The notes beneath the pieces were generated by a model. That model had not been told where the DNA came from and ran no database searches. It saw only the letters and a list, made by a program, of their open reading frames with translations. Shown in pieces: positions 24,133 through 35,070 of a stretch of DNA of 64,000 nucleotides (the stretch's first letter is position 1; every line of letters begins with the position of its first letter). Source of the DNA: Rutstroemia sp. NJR-2017a BVV2 (Eukaryota > Ascomycota > Leotiomycetes > Helotiales > Rutstroemiaceae). Position numbers and translations under genes: made by a program. The stretch spans positions 62,001-126,000 of the forward strand of contig NJPS01000073.1 of assembly GCA_002946415.1 (NCBI GenBank). The letters run 5' to 3'.

Positions 24133-26174
24133 CTAGTTGGATTGCTCCGCAAGGCATGCTTCTTCTTCCAGTGCGCCGTATTCTGCTGGTCCCTGCCTGG
24201 AGGTGTTCATGACGATAGTCGCTCTAGCTAGAGACTCTGGCAGTGGCTGGCTCCCATCATCGCTGTCCTGGTCGGTCGGAACTGGCTCCCCACCCTTTCC
24301 TTGAATTCGGCACGCGCGCAGCACGGTGGAGAAATTCCCATCATACGCAACCTCGTTGGAGTACATTGTTATCGAACCGATGACGATGGTTACGGCCGTG
24401 AAGAGGATCGCAAGGCTGTAGGCAATCCACAACTTCCTAGCATCGTAAGTGTAGACACTGTGGTATGTTTCAAATGTCACATTCGCTAGCGAAGGGTAGG
24501 AAGAATAATTTGGTCTGTATAATGGTGGTCATTAGTCGGAAGATTCGGCGTCTCTATCTCTTGGAAGTTGGCACTTACTGGAGATATGGCTCGCTTAATA
24601 CGCCGATAGTTATATTCTCGAAAAGCTGTTCCAACGCTTGGATTGAACTTCCTCGAGTTTCCTGAGGCGGCTGGAAAGGAATGTCCTGGAAAGCTGGTGA
24701 GACAGCTAGACTATCCCGAACAAATGACAAATCGGAAAGGGGCCGCATTTCATCCGTATCGGCTAACATAGTAATTTCATCGGTGCCGAGGGACAGGGCC
24801 GATACAAAGTCCATAGTCCCGCGAATTAGCTCTGTGAGCGCATGAAAGATTGCATAGTAAGACTGTTGTTGTAGGTAAACTTGGCTGAAACAGGAACTTG
24901 AAACCTCAGTGGTATTGCAAGTAGAATCATTCCATACACCCTGTGGACCTGCTGGGAGATCAATGGTTATATTCAAGGGAGTAAGAGGGTTTTGTGAGGA
25001 GGTTGTCTTCGATATATCTATATGTTGAGCTCCATTCGTATATTGAAAATTTAAAGTATATGACGAATTGTAGAGGTCACATGTTAGGATCGTGAAGTTA
25101 CTTAGGATCTGCGACCAGCCTTCAACAGTTGTATCGTTCATGATCGCATCTTCTATATTCACTGGTAGACTATGAAGACTGTTATCATAAGCCCAGTAAA
25201 CCCTTGGCGAGGTTGAAATGACGGGCTGCAGCACCAGGCGGCTGCTACGCTCGACGAAAGGCAAATCATTCACCGACTCATCCGACCCAGGCGCCCAAGC
25301 TAAGTGAGATGGAAGCTCATGACCTTCTTCTAGGTACGATCCAATATTATTCAGAATTTCCCCCCTCAGAGGTTCGGAAACATTGGTACAGTGGATTGAA
25401 GGGCCCCAGAATTCTAGATTCCAGCTCGCGTTCAAGGCCGGTGGTGGAATTGCTAGGATTTCTCCTCGTGATCCTGTGGCAGTAGCGATTTGTCTGACTA
25501 GTTGCGAAGGACCATTATAAAAGAACAAGGGACGATGAGCCTGAGGATCATTAGTGATCACTAGGTATTGGATGAAGTTTGGATTGATAAAGTCGAACTG
25601 TGGTACTGATCTCATAGCAAATGGGCTTGGTTGCTCAAGTGCAGATTGTACGGTAAGGGTAGCAGGTGTAATGACGAACGGAATAGGAAGTAGCCTGTAA
25701 TAGTTTATAGGTAAGTTACATATGAAAATAGATAGACTAAAGCCTTCAAATTGTCAGAAATAGGTCGTACCAAAAGATCATGGCCAGAGTAAGCGGCAAA
25801 GAGTATCGTCGCCAGACTGAAGATCTGAATAGTCCTAGGATATCCTGTGTTACAGAAAAAACAATATCGATATCGGTAAGCTGTGCTTTATCCTGAGCCT
25901 TTCGTAGTACTCGCCAGAAGACTTGAGTATATGAAGCTGTGACTGCTAAAGAGAAGAGCGATTTCGATATAAAAGCTAATGATGTTCCAATAGCTAGGTT
26001 GACCTGTTGCCTGGAAACTGTTTCTGATAAAACCTGATATGATTCTGAAGGCGCGATACTCCCAGAAAGGCTGTAGTAGAAGAAATGGTGACTAAGTACT
26101 AAAAGCACACCGGCCGTGAATGCCGACACCATAACTGTGGGTGTTCGCCAGTGGATCCGTCTTGGTTGGGACAT
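24133..26174 (-). CDS. Integral membrane protein with large glycosylated loop (about 633 aa, three exons)
   Basis: Inferred exons 26174-25771, 25694-24579 and 24514-24133 join in frame. The first half has three hydrophobic helices: TPTVMVSAFTAGVLLVLSHH near residues 10-30, a second in the stretch LAIGTSLAFISKSLFSLAVT, and SLPLTLAMIFWLLPIPFVIT spanning intron 1. A long loop of about 370 residues follows with many N-glycosylation sequons (NAS, NVS, NDT, NFT, NSS, NIT, NDS, NTT). A final helix (KLWIAYSLAILFTAVTIVIG) precedes a hydrophilic tail. This layout matches a family of uncharacterised Pezizomycotina membrane proteins. Its function is not known to me. An in-frame upstream Met-free extension reaches 26384, so the start could be further upstream; 26174 was chosen because it opens the conserved first helix region. 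Confidence 0.75.
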
Positions 26175-26384
26175 TATAGAAGCGTACGGCTCTGCGAGCC
26201 GAGGTTTTCCTGAGAGTTTGTGTATTTTGTGATAGATCGACTTGCCAGAATGTATATTGTGGTTAATTGTCTGACCAGACATGCGCAGGAACTTTCTCTG
26301 GCTCCGTGGATAGTTATATAAAATGCCTTCTGTACAGGCCCGGGTTCGGTTAATCCATACCGTCGCATTGCATATGGCCCCCAA

Positions 26385-27530
26385 TCAACTCAACGTTAAA
26401 GCCGCAGGCCTAGAAGCGGCCCGATCTATTCACGAATGATTTTTGGTTTTACTTGGTGGTTTGGATAAGAATATGTACCTCTAGCAATTCACTTCTAGCA
26501 TTTTCTGCTCCTCAAATAGGGCAATCCTGACGTTTCTATAGTCTCAGAGCGGGGCGAAAATAAGATACTTCTAAATTCATTAAGGTAGTTGGAATGGGAA
26601 ACGTCTGGCAAAGTATGGGGCTGATAACTTGAGCAAAGCTCTTGCAGACTGTATCGGTCAGACAGGGGAACGATTGGTTTCCACTGGCATATACCTTCCA
26701 GTTGCAGATTGCTTTGCCGCAGGTTTCATTTCATTGCGCCACTAGAGCCTTTAGCCCTCGTTCTCGCAGGTGGTTGGATGCTACTTGGTCTCGAGGATAA
26801 ATAATGGTAGTCCCTGTCGCTCCACTATCTACGGATCGTAAATTCTAGCCAATCAAGTAGCATAGGAGAGGTTACTTCCGCGAGCTGATTAATTGATAGA
26901 AAAATGAAGAGATGCACGGACCAGCTCAGAAAGACGTTCACGGAGATAATACTGTCCGGAATCAAGATTAAGCATAGGCCTCGGCTGTGACGGCCGTTTA
27001 TGACTGAGGCATCAATCTATGGCATATGAGATTGCTGCCGCGTATAAGGGATGACTGGTTGGGGGGCTGTATTGTATAGTTGAAGTAGGCTGTTGAGTTG
27101 AGTATAGCTGCTTTGTTGCCGCTGGCGTTTTGCCAGTTGCTAAGAGCTGAAACTGGGTTTTTATGGTCGCTTCCAGGGTATTGTAGAGAGAAGCGGTTTC
27201 TAGCTTGGTGATTGGTGCAGCTTTGAGTAGCTCGGCATCTAGTGCTTTGGTGCAGATGGTGAACTATCTAGCAAATAGGCCTTGATCGGTCGCGATTAAA
27301 TAGATAAATCACAATATAAATACTAATATTATGAATACCCTTATATCTAGCAACAACAAATCTACTCTCTTTATTACTATATCTTTATTCGTTGTTTTAT
27401 AATCAATATTTGAAGTTGGTAACTTTATGTTACATCGTCGAATCTCTAATCACGTGGAAATGGTCAGAGGACTAGGTAGTTTTAGAATTGAAGCAGTCAA
27501 GCAGGGGATCGTGCAATGATGAAGGATTAT
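26385..27530. other. Intergenic region, no gene seen
   Basis: About 1.1 kb upstream of the membrane protein gene. Composition is normal except an AT-rich patch at about 27295-27420. No open frame with a domain, tRNA or repeat was recognised. It is followed directly by the LTR. Confidence 0.4.
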
Positions 27531-27775
27531 TGATTGGTAACTAAGTAATGGTTGATACTACTATTTGAGTTGAGCACGAAGCTCTATATACTAAGGAAAT
27601 ACTATCTACTTATATAGACCTTCGTTCTCCTGGATAGCACTGGATAGCATGCTACTATATGCTATCCCCTAGTACTGGATAGCATGCTATCCGATGCTAT
27701 TCAATTCCTGCCTGAGGTTCTATTTTTGCCTGATGCAACTGAGCCTAAGGTCCTCAGGCCTTATGGTTCGTAACA
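27531..27775 (-). mobile_element. Solo LTR with target-site duplication
   Basis: Read on the minus strand it begins TGTTACGAACC and ends ...ACCAATCA, the TG...CA form of an LTR. It is flanked on both sides by ATAA (5-bp duplication ATTAT on the plus strand at 27526-27530 and 27775-27779 if the boundary T is counted outside). A TATA-like CTATATAAGT lies about two thirds along it on the minus strand (27606-27619 on the plus). The repeated palindromic motif GGATAGCATGCTATCC-like occurs inside at 27640-27700. No internal retrotransposon sequence is attached, so this is a solo LTR left by recombination. Sequence composition is normal, without heavy RIP. Confidence 0.75.
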
Positions 27776-28043
27776 TTATCGACCGTACCGCCGAACTTAA
27801 TTGCCGATTGGTTTGAGTTATCGGAGATCGTACTACATCCGTCCTGGCACTCATTTCTCATCAGCGCTACATGAAAACCACTGTGCCTAGCTTAAGTCTC
27901 AACCTAATATTAGAGCAAAGTAAGTCTGCAGCATTGTAGCATTGTATGTGATACTTGAAATCCATATATACGAGCTACTCAGCATAAAAGTACATATAAG
28001 TAAGAGTAACAAAAGGTAGGTTCAATAACCCAGGATTCAAACT
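27776..28043. other. Intergenic, 3' side of the 28-31 kb gene
   Basis: Nothing recognised. Confidence 0.4.
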
Positions 28044-31000
28044 CTAACCTCCACAACCACCGCATCCACCACATCCTCCACCGCACCCTGATCCACCGCA
28101 AGCAGAAGCACCACAAGAAACAGCACAAGTCCCCGTCCCACACTCCCCACCACATCCCCCTCCTCCCCCACAGCCCCCGCATCCACCATCACTATTATTA
28201 TTAAACTCTTCAGGTACTTTATCTATGTCCGGTTTTCTCACCCTCCCATCCCTCAACAATTCATACCGTCTAATCTACTCTTCCCTCTCAAAATGAGCCC
28301 ACTCAGCAACGAAGTAGTGATGATACTTCCCCTGCTCGAACACACGGCTGAAAGGTTGGGCTCGGTGTATACCGCCTAGTTTCAGTCTGTCAACTCTGTG
28401 ATTTTCATGATCGTAAAGCCATTCTGTTGCTTCGTGGAAGGATTGGGTTTTCGCCATCGCTACGGCGGCAGTGAGGAGCACGTCTTGAGCTGGGAGAATG
28501 GTGAGGCGATTTTGCATCCATTCGAGGTCAGTCAATTGATGTGGATTATCGGGACTGAGAGGTGGGTAAAGATGCCGATCCTTGGTGAGATGTAATGCTG
28601 CGATCGAGAAAGAATCGAAGGGGAATGCCCAGACGTGTTTAGAGATATTGCAGTCGTTGCATATTGCGGGGTAGCGACCATACGCTTCTGTGCAGTCCCA
28701 TGGGAACACGTCGCCGTATTTATAGATCGGTCCACCGAAAGCGCCCCAGTCGTACCAATATTCTTGGAGAGTGTCGACTACATCAGACTCGTCGTGTCGA
28801 CCGTAGCGGAATTTAAGGAGGTATTCTTCGATCAGACCTGATGGGACGTCGAATTTGTTTTTCACTGTCTCTTTGTCGTAACTGCCTGGGTGAGAGACGA
28901 AGCTCATTAGGTAGAGAGGATCCATATTCTTAGCAACAAAGGATGATGGTGCCATAAGAGATCCGAAAAGTTCTTTGTCGAGAAGAGAGTCGCAGAAATT
29001 TTGACAGTTGTTTGAGTGAAAGTTCCAATGAAGGTTCGTCGCAGGATCTAGTAGTTTCGAAGCAATGCTTTGGAGATACACCTCGATCCTTGGTCCAATG
29101 AGTTGCTTTATAAGGGTGAGAACTTTGTTGATTGATCGCTCAAGCCGCTTTTCTTCGTCTGTGGTTGACAGGTCAAAGTTTCTGCGACTCTCGCGGAGCA
29201 GGGCAGCCACGATGGAATCTTCCAATGCCAAGTTGGACAATCCAGAAAATCCACCGCCAACGACTTGCTTCATGATTGCCTTGTAGCGTTTCGGCTGTCT
29301 GTCTGCTCTATATTGAGAATGAAGACTTCTTTCCGTATCGCCATTCAGTGCAAGACTGTACTCGATATCCTTGTTAGAGTCACGAAGGACCTGTAGATTT
29401 GGAGGCTCTCGGCTTGTAATGAGCGCACCGCGAACATTAGTCTATGATCAGTATTGTTTCTTTTCATAGCAATGTTGACTTACTGTTCAACTCCATTCTC
29501 AATAATCAGCGGGCCTACTCGTAATGCTACATGTACATTTCCGAATGGATAGCGATTGGCAAACTTTCGCATGAAGAAGGGGACATCTCCGTCGGCTTCT
29601 TCCTCTTCGAGCCTTAAAAAAATGTAAGGAAATCCATAAAGTAATTTTGGGATCTCAATTAACCGTCGCACGACAGCTGTTCTCACAATAGTGAACTGGG
29701 AGAAAAATATGCCTACACGGTAGACTCGGCAGCCTCGGCCACTCTTTGCTTCTCATCGACCAAGCTTTTCTGATTCATGGTCTTCATGCCCTTAAGCTTC
29801 AGCTTCCCATACTTCTCCTCCTTTTCCATTTTCTTCTGCTTCTCGATTTCATTGAGCCGCTTCTGGTCGTCCAAAGAAACTTGCTTCTCATGCTTCGATA
29901 GCATTCCCTGGTACTTGGCCTCAGCGACGAGTGTCCCCAAATTTAGAATTCCACATTTGATGCCCGGTGTAACGCCCGAACCGCGATGGTTTTCGTCGCC
30001 TTGCACGGGGAAGAGATATCGAAAGTTTCCATCTTTGTCAATCTTTGGGACCGTGCTACAATGGCAGATACTTTGGCTTTCCTCCTTGTGGATAGTGTCT
30101 CGGAGGATGCAGTGTTTGTACGCCTTGGTAAAAAGCGGATCACCATAGTGATGGTCTCGGTAGCAACTTTCACACACAGTGATCGCTGTTTTTCCATCAA
30201 TACTTGCTTTCTGCTCTTTGTCTTTCTCAGCAACTACAGCACTCTCCAGCTTCTGAAACATGCATCCACGAACTGTGTGCTCGCATTCTGAGCATTCAAG
30301 TGGCCTGAAAGAGGGCATGTAAGTCTCCTCGGAACTTCTTGATGTTACTTTCTTTTGTTAGCATGTCCAATGAGGCAAACATGGATACATTGCTCACGCT
30401 GCGGAGCGACAGGCCTCTTCCAGAAAGTCACCAATCTCTCCGGCGGGCGATACTCAATCAATTTGTCGATGTCGAGGAAACCTGGATCGATGAGCAAACA
30501 GATGACACGAACGGATTTGCACATACCAGCGCTTTGAAGAAGCATTCTTGCACGCCGTTCCACTACGCTGTAGGACTTTCTGTCTGTCTTTTTTAGTCTT
30601 ATAGCTTTTCACATGTCATCGAACTCACCAGCTAGATTATTCCTGATTTCCATTTTGACATTTGAGCTCCTCCAGTCCGCATCCATATCTTTTCCCATAT
30701 CAGTTAACGCTTGCTTCCACGGAATCTGTTCTGCTTTCCTCCATCTTCGCACCCGTTGATCATATCTTTCAGCAAAGCCTCGAGAACTTTCGCTGACTTG
30801 ATCAACAAATGTATCAAAACCGTGGATGAAGTCGTCCTTTTCATCAACCAGAGTGGTTTCCGCAAATTCTGCTTGTTGCCATTTGCGAATAGTAAGCAAC
30901 ATATGCAACAACTCGCGCTTTACTCCATCCCAGTAAATTTTCTGCAATTCCCGAATGAGAGTCTCTTGGACTCGCCCATCGATTTTAGTCCATTTCAGGT

Positions 31001-31112
31001 TTGGTGCCCTGGTGATGTTGCTGCTCTGGACTGCACTTGCAGTAACTCGGTTCCGCCGACTTCTAGAGACTAATTGCGCCGCGAACGGTAAACATGTGAT
31101 GGTCGATGACAT
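28044..31112 (-). pseudogene. Large multi-exon gene with ZZ-like zinc finger, NC/papain-like segment and Cys-Gly tail; apparently broken
   Basis: Minus-strand segments join by splice signals: 31112-30613, 30567-30349, 30304 to about 29718-29761, 29695-29472, about 29430-28275, then an in-frame continuation to 28044. The first part is helical and charged. Next comes PLECSECEHTVRG...ITVCESCYRDHHYGD, resembling a ZZ-type zinc finger, then a Lys/Glu-rich coiled coil. The C-terminal part has NVHVALRVGPLIIENG (His on a strand) and, later, FHSNNCQNFCDSLL. That His-then-Asn-Cys order recalls permuted papain-like folds (LRAT, PPPDE). Three defects are visible. A TAG at 28275-28277 cuts off an in-frame tail (IRRYELLRDGRVRKPD then Cys/Gly repeats). 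The donor near 29472 reads CAGTAAGT, so splicing there changes phase. No good intron joins the exons around 29700-29760. It could be two genes wrongly joined; function unknown. Confidence 0.6.
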
Positions 31113-31965
31113 GAGAGATAAAGCGAGGTTTGGTAGATAGTCATTGAGGAGGTTATATTGGAACCAATTTTCTATCACTACGTTTTTGCTGGGGGGGCTC
31201 TTTATGTTGGAAAAGCATCATTCTTGAAAAGACCCTTAGGATGACCCCATTATACCGAGTTTGAGAAATCCTCTACGTTGGTTTTTATGTTCAAGTCTGA
31301 GATATAGACTTACCATGAAAGTTATTGGAAATTCAACAGAGAATGATCCTCTGGGAAAGATTAAATGGATTCAAAATAACATATCTTTTGGATCACATTC
31401 GAAAACTGTGCATGCAAAAGAAGTAGCTCTCGAAGCGAATGTTGAAGACCACAAAACTCGTTTTGGAATTTAGAGATATAAACGATCCCTAAAATTCCCC
31501 TCCTTTCCGAGTTCTGATTACCAGATCGTAAGTGGATGTGAAGAAATCTCATATACAATCCATAGTAATAGTAACGCGACTTACAGTGCTGAAACTTCTG
31601 CGTTGAAGGAAAGAGGAAAGTAATCATTATGTCATAGTCTTGCTAGATAACCTAGCTAGGGTTTGGTCGTGGTGTATTAGGTGATATATAAGGCCTTTAA
31701 TATCACCAAATCCCTTCGTTATGCTATTCATTCGTGATGGTTAGTCATATAAGCAAGATCTATTACCATACGCCTCACTCATCCTTTGTAAAGATAAAAA
31801 CCTAATTATTATTTATCAAAGCTATAGCCAAGGCCAGTGTTAAGTAATAGAGTTCAAAACAAAAACAAATATGATTAGTTAGTAGTAGTTCCAAATAGTG
31901 GCGTCTCAAAATGACACCTCTCTAATCTCAACGTACCCAAGGTACGTGATGCAAGACGAGAAGCG
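31113..31965. other. Intergenic, divergent promoters
   Basis: Lies between the minus-strand 28-31 kb gene and the plus-strand 31966 gene. The short frames at 31261-31473 (+) and 31361-31627 (-) overlap each other and have no domain. GGGGGGG at 31191 is a small homopolymer. No certain regulatory site. Confidence 0.4.
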
Positions 31966-32391
31966 ATGAATGACAAAATCGATAACCAGAGATTGCTGAA
32001 GGATTATAACATCGACAGCGAATCACTCGAAGAAGAAACCTCTCTCAAATCCTCGAAACAAGTTCGTTTCTCCACACTCTTCCGACGAAGAATCGGTAGT
32101 CTCATCTTGATAACCATTCTCTTCATCCTCATCATTCTCCTCGTCCACCCCATCTCCATTCCCGTCCCCGGGAACGACGAACCATGGCAATCCTGCGGCA
32201 ACACCTCAGCCGAGGCTCGCGCCTTAAATTGCCAATTCGACATTATGCTCACATCCTGGGTCCCCTCCGCATGCAGCGATCCCGAACTCTCGGAATTGTA
32301 TCTCGCCCGACATCCATACAAATGGTACACGGACACCAACCTCACGCATCCCTTCCCTGATGAGCTGATGCGGCGAATTAAAAACCGCTGA
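31966..32391 (+). CDS. Small single-pass membrane protein, possibly C-terminally truncated (141 aa)
   Basis: A single open frame. Residues 1-42 are charged, and residues 43-63 (IGSLILITILFILIILLVHP) form one membrane helix. The lumenal part has WQSCGNTSAEARALNCQFDI, then SWVPSACSDPELSELYLA and YKWYTDTNLTHPFPDE. The spacing Cys-Gly-x-(S/T)-x2-EAR-x2-Cys followed by a W-x-P-x2-C-x-D-x-EL motif is common in a family of uncharacterised fungal single-pass proteins. Members of that family usually continue with a His-Cys-containing segment, which I do not find in frame after the stop at 32389. The gene may therefore be truncated or have an unseen intron. Function unknown. Confidence 0.6.
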   Translation: MNDKIDNQRLLKDYNIDSESLEEETSLKSSKQVRFSTLFRRRIGSLILITILFILIILLVHPISIPVPGNDEPWQSCGNTSAEARALNCQFDIMLTSWVPSACSDPELSELYLARHPYKWYTDTNLTHPFPDELMRRIKNR

Positions 32392-32790
32392 TAGATTAGT
32401 GATAACTTTATTTTCAATAGAGAAGACGGGAAAGGGCAGCCGGCGGGGTTGAAGCTGCTTCTCTCCACTTTTCACCGTTCCATGATCCATGCATCTATTT
32501 GGGGATCCAGCCACGCCTGCTGTGAAGATAGAGATTCGGGTATCTCAAGGCTTGATTACGGAGGTGTTCCACCGGCTGATCGCTGGTGAGGCGGAGAGCG
32601 TCGTAGTCCACCCCTCCGAGTTGTAATATTCGGAGGGGTAGAAGCTGAGGCTTCGGCCAAAGGTAGATTTAGGGGGTTTTTTGGAGGTATCCTGAAGCAA
32701 GACCCACAACGGTGAGGTCTTCAGTGATAACCCTTCCACTTGACGACGCTGAAGTAAATCAAGTAGCCTAAGTAGGTAGTAGAAGTTAGA
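32392..32790. other. Intergenic with a perfect hairpin
   Basis: No gene. A 10-bp perfect inverted repeat, ACCCCTCCGA at 32610-32619 and TCGGAGGGGT at 32630-32639, flanks a 10-base loop. The minus-strand frame at 32545-32970 runs through this region and the LTR-like sequence and is not considered a gene. Confidence 0.5.
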
Positions 32791-32796
32791 GGGATA

Positions 32797-33008
32797 TTCT
32801 ATTATAGGCTGTCCCCGGCCGACGTAAGAGAGCTTTAGATAATGTGAGGGAATGGTAAAAAGACTGCTATTTCCTACACTAGAGAATCTAAAGCTAAAGA
32901 GAAAAGAGAATCTAATCTGAGTGAGAGGAGGATTCTTATATAGATCCATGTAGGACGTTAGGTGATGCAATCACATGCTCATAGTGTGGGCCTACCAGGA
33001 CCGTCACA
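32797..33008 (-). mobile_element. LTR-like fragment (5' end clear, 3' end unresolved)
   Basis: On the minus strand it starts TGTGACGGTCCTGGTAGGCC at 33008, then shows a TATA-like CTATATAAGAATCC (32930-32943 on the plus strand) and a pyrimidine-rich TTCTCTTTTCTCTTTAG stretch, the usual U3-R layout of fungal Gypsy LTRs. The other end and a target duplication were not found; similarity may extend as far as about 32640. Confidence 0.5.
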
Positions 33009-33054
33009 GTTTGTAAGTTATATAATAATATATATTCATTTATTTATTCATTGG

Positions 33055-33079
33055 TATATATATATAGAGAGAGAGAGAG
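33055..33079. repeat. (TA)n(GA)n microsatellite
   Basis: A TA dinucleotide run passes directly into a GA run, just outside the LTR-like fragment. Confidence 0.9.
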
Positions 33080-33134
33080 TTGCATCACTCGTTCCAGATA
33101 AATAATACCATATTATTCACTGCCCTTAAGATAG

Positions 33135-34190
33135 CTAATGACCCAAGCAATCGCCCTCGGCAGGGTCATCCCTCTTTTTACCAGGAATATTACATGCTCC
33201 CGGTTGGGTATAGACATTATCTTTCGGGGTAGCAAAACCATGACCGCACTGATTAGACCAGTAAACCTCCTATATAATGGTCAGTTTTATTCTCATTCCC
33301 CAAATATATATGATCCGGGTCTTACATTCGCGAACCAAGCATAATTGTCAGCATTTGCAATCACCAGCTGTGAAGTTTCCGTGGTCGAGCGCAGTTGTCT
33401 TGTATACCAAGGGCCGTACTGGTAATCAGCCACTACGTTTCCCTTTTGGTTGAAAGGCGTAATTGCCGCTTGGCTGACTTTGTTGATATGGCTTAGTTAA
33501 AATAATCAGCTATTTTCGCTTTCACGTAGCCCCGGGAAAAGAAGGTGATGGATGTACTTACGCTAGTTCGTGGAGAAGTACATAGCCACCGAGACTAAGC
33601 ATTTTATACGATACAAATAGATCGATTGTGCCGCAATTTATATCGTCAAGCCTTGGGAATGCATAAGCATTCAGGGCCGTGGTATCGCAGAAGTGGATGC
33701 GTGATTGTGGCTCATCGACCGGATTGTTGGTGTATGCAAAAGGTCGCTTTTCTGGGTCCAATCCGCTGCATCGTTTTATCATGGTCGGAAGATAGTCGTC
33801 TGGACGAATATCGATGGTCGATAAGATATCAGCGCCGGTTGAGGGATCATTGGTGGCAGGTGCAACCATATTTTGGAAGACTGCTTTGACGGCGTCGTGA
33901 TGTTCGGGTAGAAAGTACTTGTCGAAAATCGTATTGTATGTCGCAGTATCGCTGTTGAGGACCTGGTTTACCACCTTGACCATATCTTTGAAGGCTTGTG
34001 TGAGTGCTTCCTTTTTCGTGAGGCCTGGACCATCCGTTGGCCAATTCAAAAAGACGGGTAGTTGACGACGAAAGATGTGAGCGGGGCTGTCTGATCGTTC
34101 ACTAATGTCGCTGCCGCTTGTTGGCAGACCATGAGTCATCTGGCTAACAGATACAACAGAGATAATAACATTCCAATTAAGAAGAACCAT
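33135..34190 (-). CDS. Secreted zinc metalloprotease, deuterolysin (M35)-like (309 aa, three exons)
   Basis: Inferred exons 34190-33562, 33491-33326 and 33269-33135 join in frame. The N-terminus (MVLLNWNVIISVVSVSQMTHG) looks like a signal peptide. The zinc-binding motif HELAH (His207-Glu208-Leu-Ala-His211) is created across intron 1, whose donor is GTAAGT; neither exon alone shows it. Downstream are YGPWYTRQL and NADNYAWFAN, a block typical of fungal M35-like secreted metalloproteases. The C-terminus is Cys-containing (SNQCGHGF, GACNIPG, GDCLGH). The family cleaves proteins outside the cell. The third zinc ligand could not be assigned with confidence. The gene's 3' end lies about 125 bp from the LTR-like fragment. 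Confidence 0.85.
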
Positions 34191-35070
34191 GACGATTTGA
34201 ATGCAATGCGTGACAGTGAAAAAGCGAGGCGGTGGTTGTTATTGAGAGACAGATTTGGCAGCACTGTAAGTCTTTTACTGATAGTAGAGAAAGATGTATA
34301 ATTTCGACAATGTATTAGATACTATTGCATCTTTATAACATCTTCATCTTCATATTCTGACTCTGTTGTTTATCACTAGGTACAAATTGTAAGGTTTATT
34401 TTCGGAGCTCTAGACTATAGTTCCTCCTGATGGAGGCTGAGGCCTTTCGTCAAACGGCTATTTTTTGGATTATTCTTTACTTTCAAAACAACTAGGCAAT
34501 GCCTATCGCCGGCATATGAAAAGTTTCAAGATGTTTTCTAGGATCATAGATTGGTTGGTGGTTCATCAACTTCGCTAAAGACTTGTTATAAGATGACGTG
34601 AGCTTCAGTGTCTACACTATGATCCCACAACCCCGCGCCACCATCATTTTTTTATGAATAGAATCCTGGCCGCAGGAACAGTTAGATTTGAAGAAAAGAT
34701 TGTTCAGACTGATTTGATTCGTGGTGGAGTACGATTTTGACATCTCCACAAAGGATTAGCTGTGTAGCTGCTAAATCCCTCGATCTTTACGACGTTGTTC
34801 TGAATGGCTTAGTCTAGAACATCACCCAGTGTTGCGGTCCAGCTAATTTTAGATATTGACGACTTCAAGAGAAATGGTCTATTTTTTGCTCGAGATTTTG
34901 GGTTAAAGATATATAAATCTTCAATAATACCTTTGTTTACCGAGTCTTTTAACCACGCACACTGTATTCTAGCTGACACAAACATAGTCTCCGTCTTGTT
35001 TTTTTTTACGGCTTTTAGAACTATATTATCTTGTTATCAGCGTATATCGCTAAACCCTATTACCGCAGCT
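34191..35070. other. Intergenic, divergent promoter region
   Basis: Between the metalloprotease (-) and the secreted protein (+). TATA-like GATATATAAATC at about 34907-34918, roughly 155 bp upstream of the 35071 start, could serve the plus-strand gene. Nothing else seen. Confidence 0.4.

Noticed and set aside
27979..28182. Minus-strand Trp/Arg/Cys-rich frame
   Set aside because: Shadow in another frame of the Cys/Gly-coding tail.
32545..32970. Minus-strand 141-residue frame
   Set aside because: Runs through the hairpin and LTR-like sequence; no domain, best explained as chance frame in repeat DNA.
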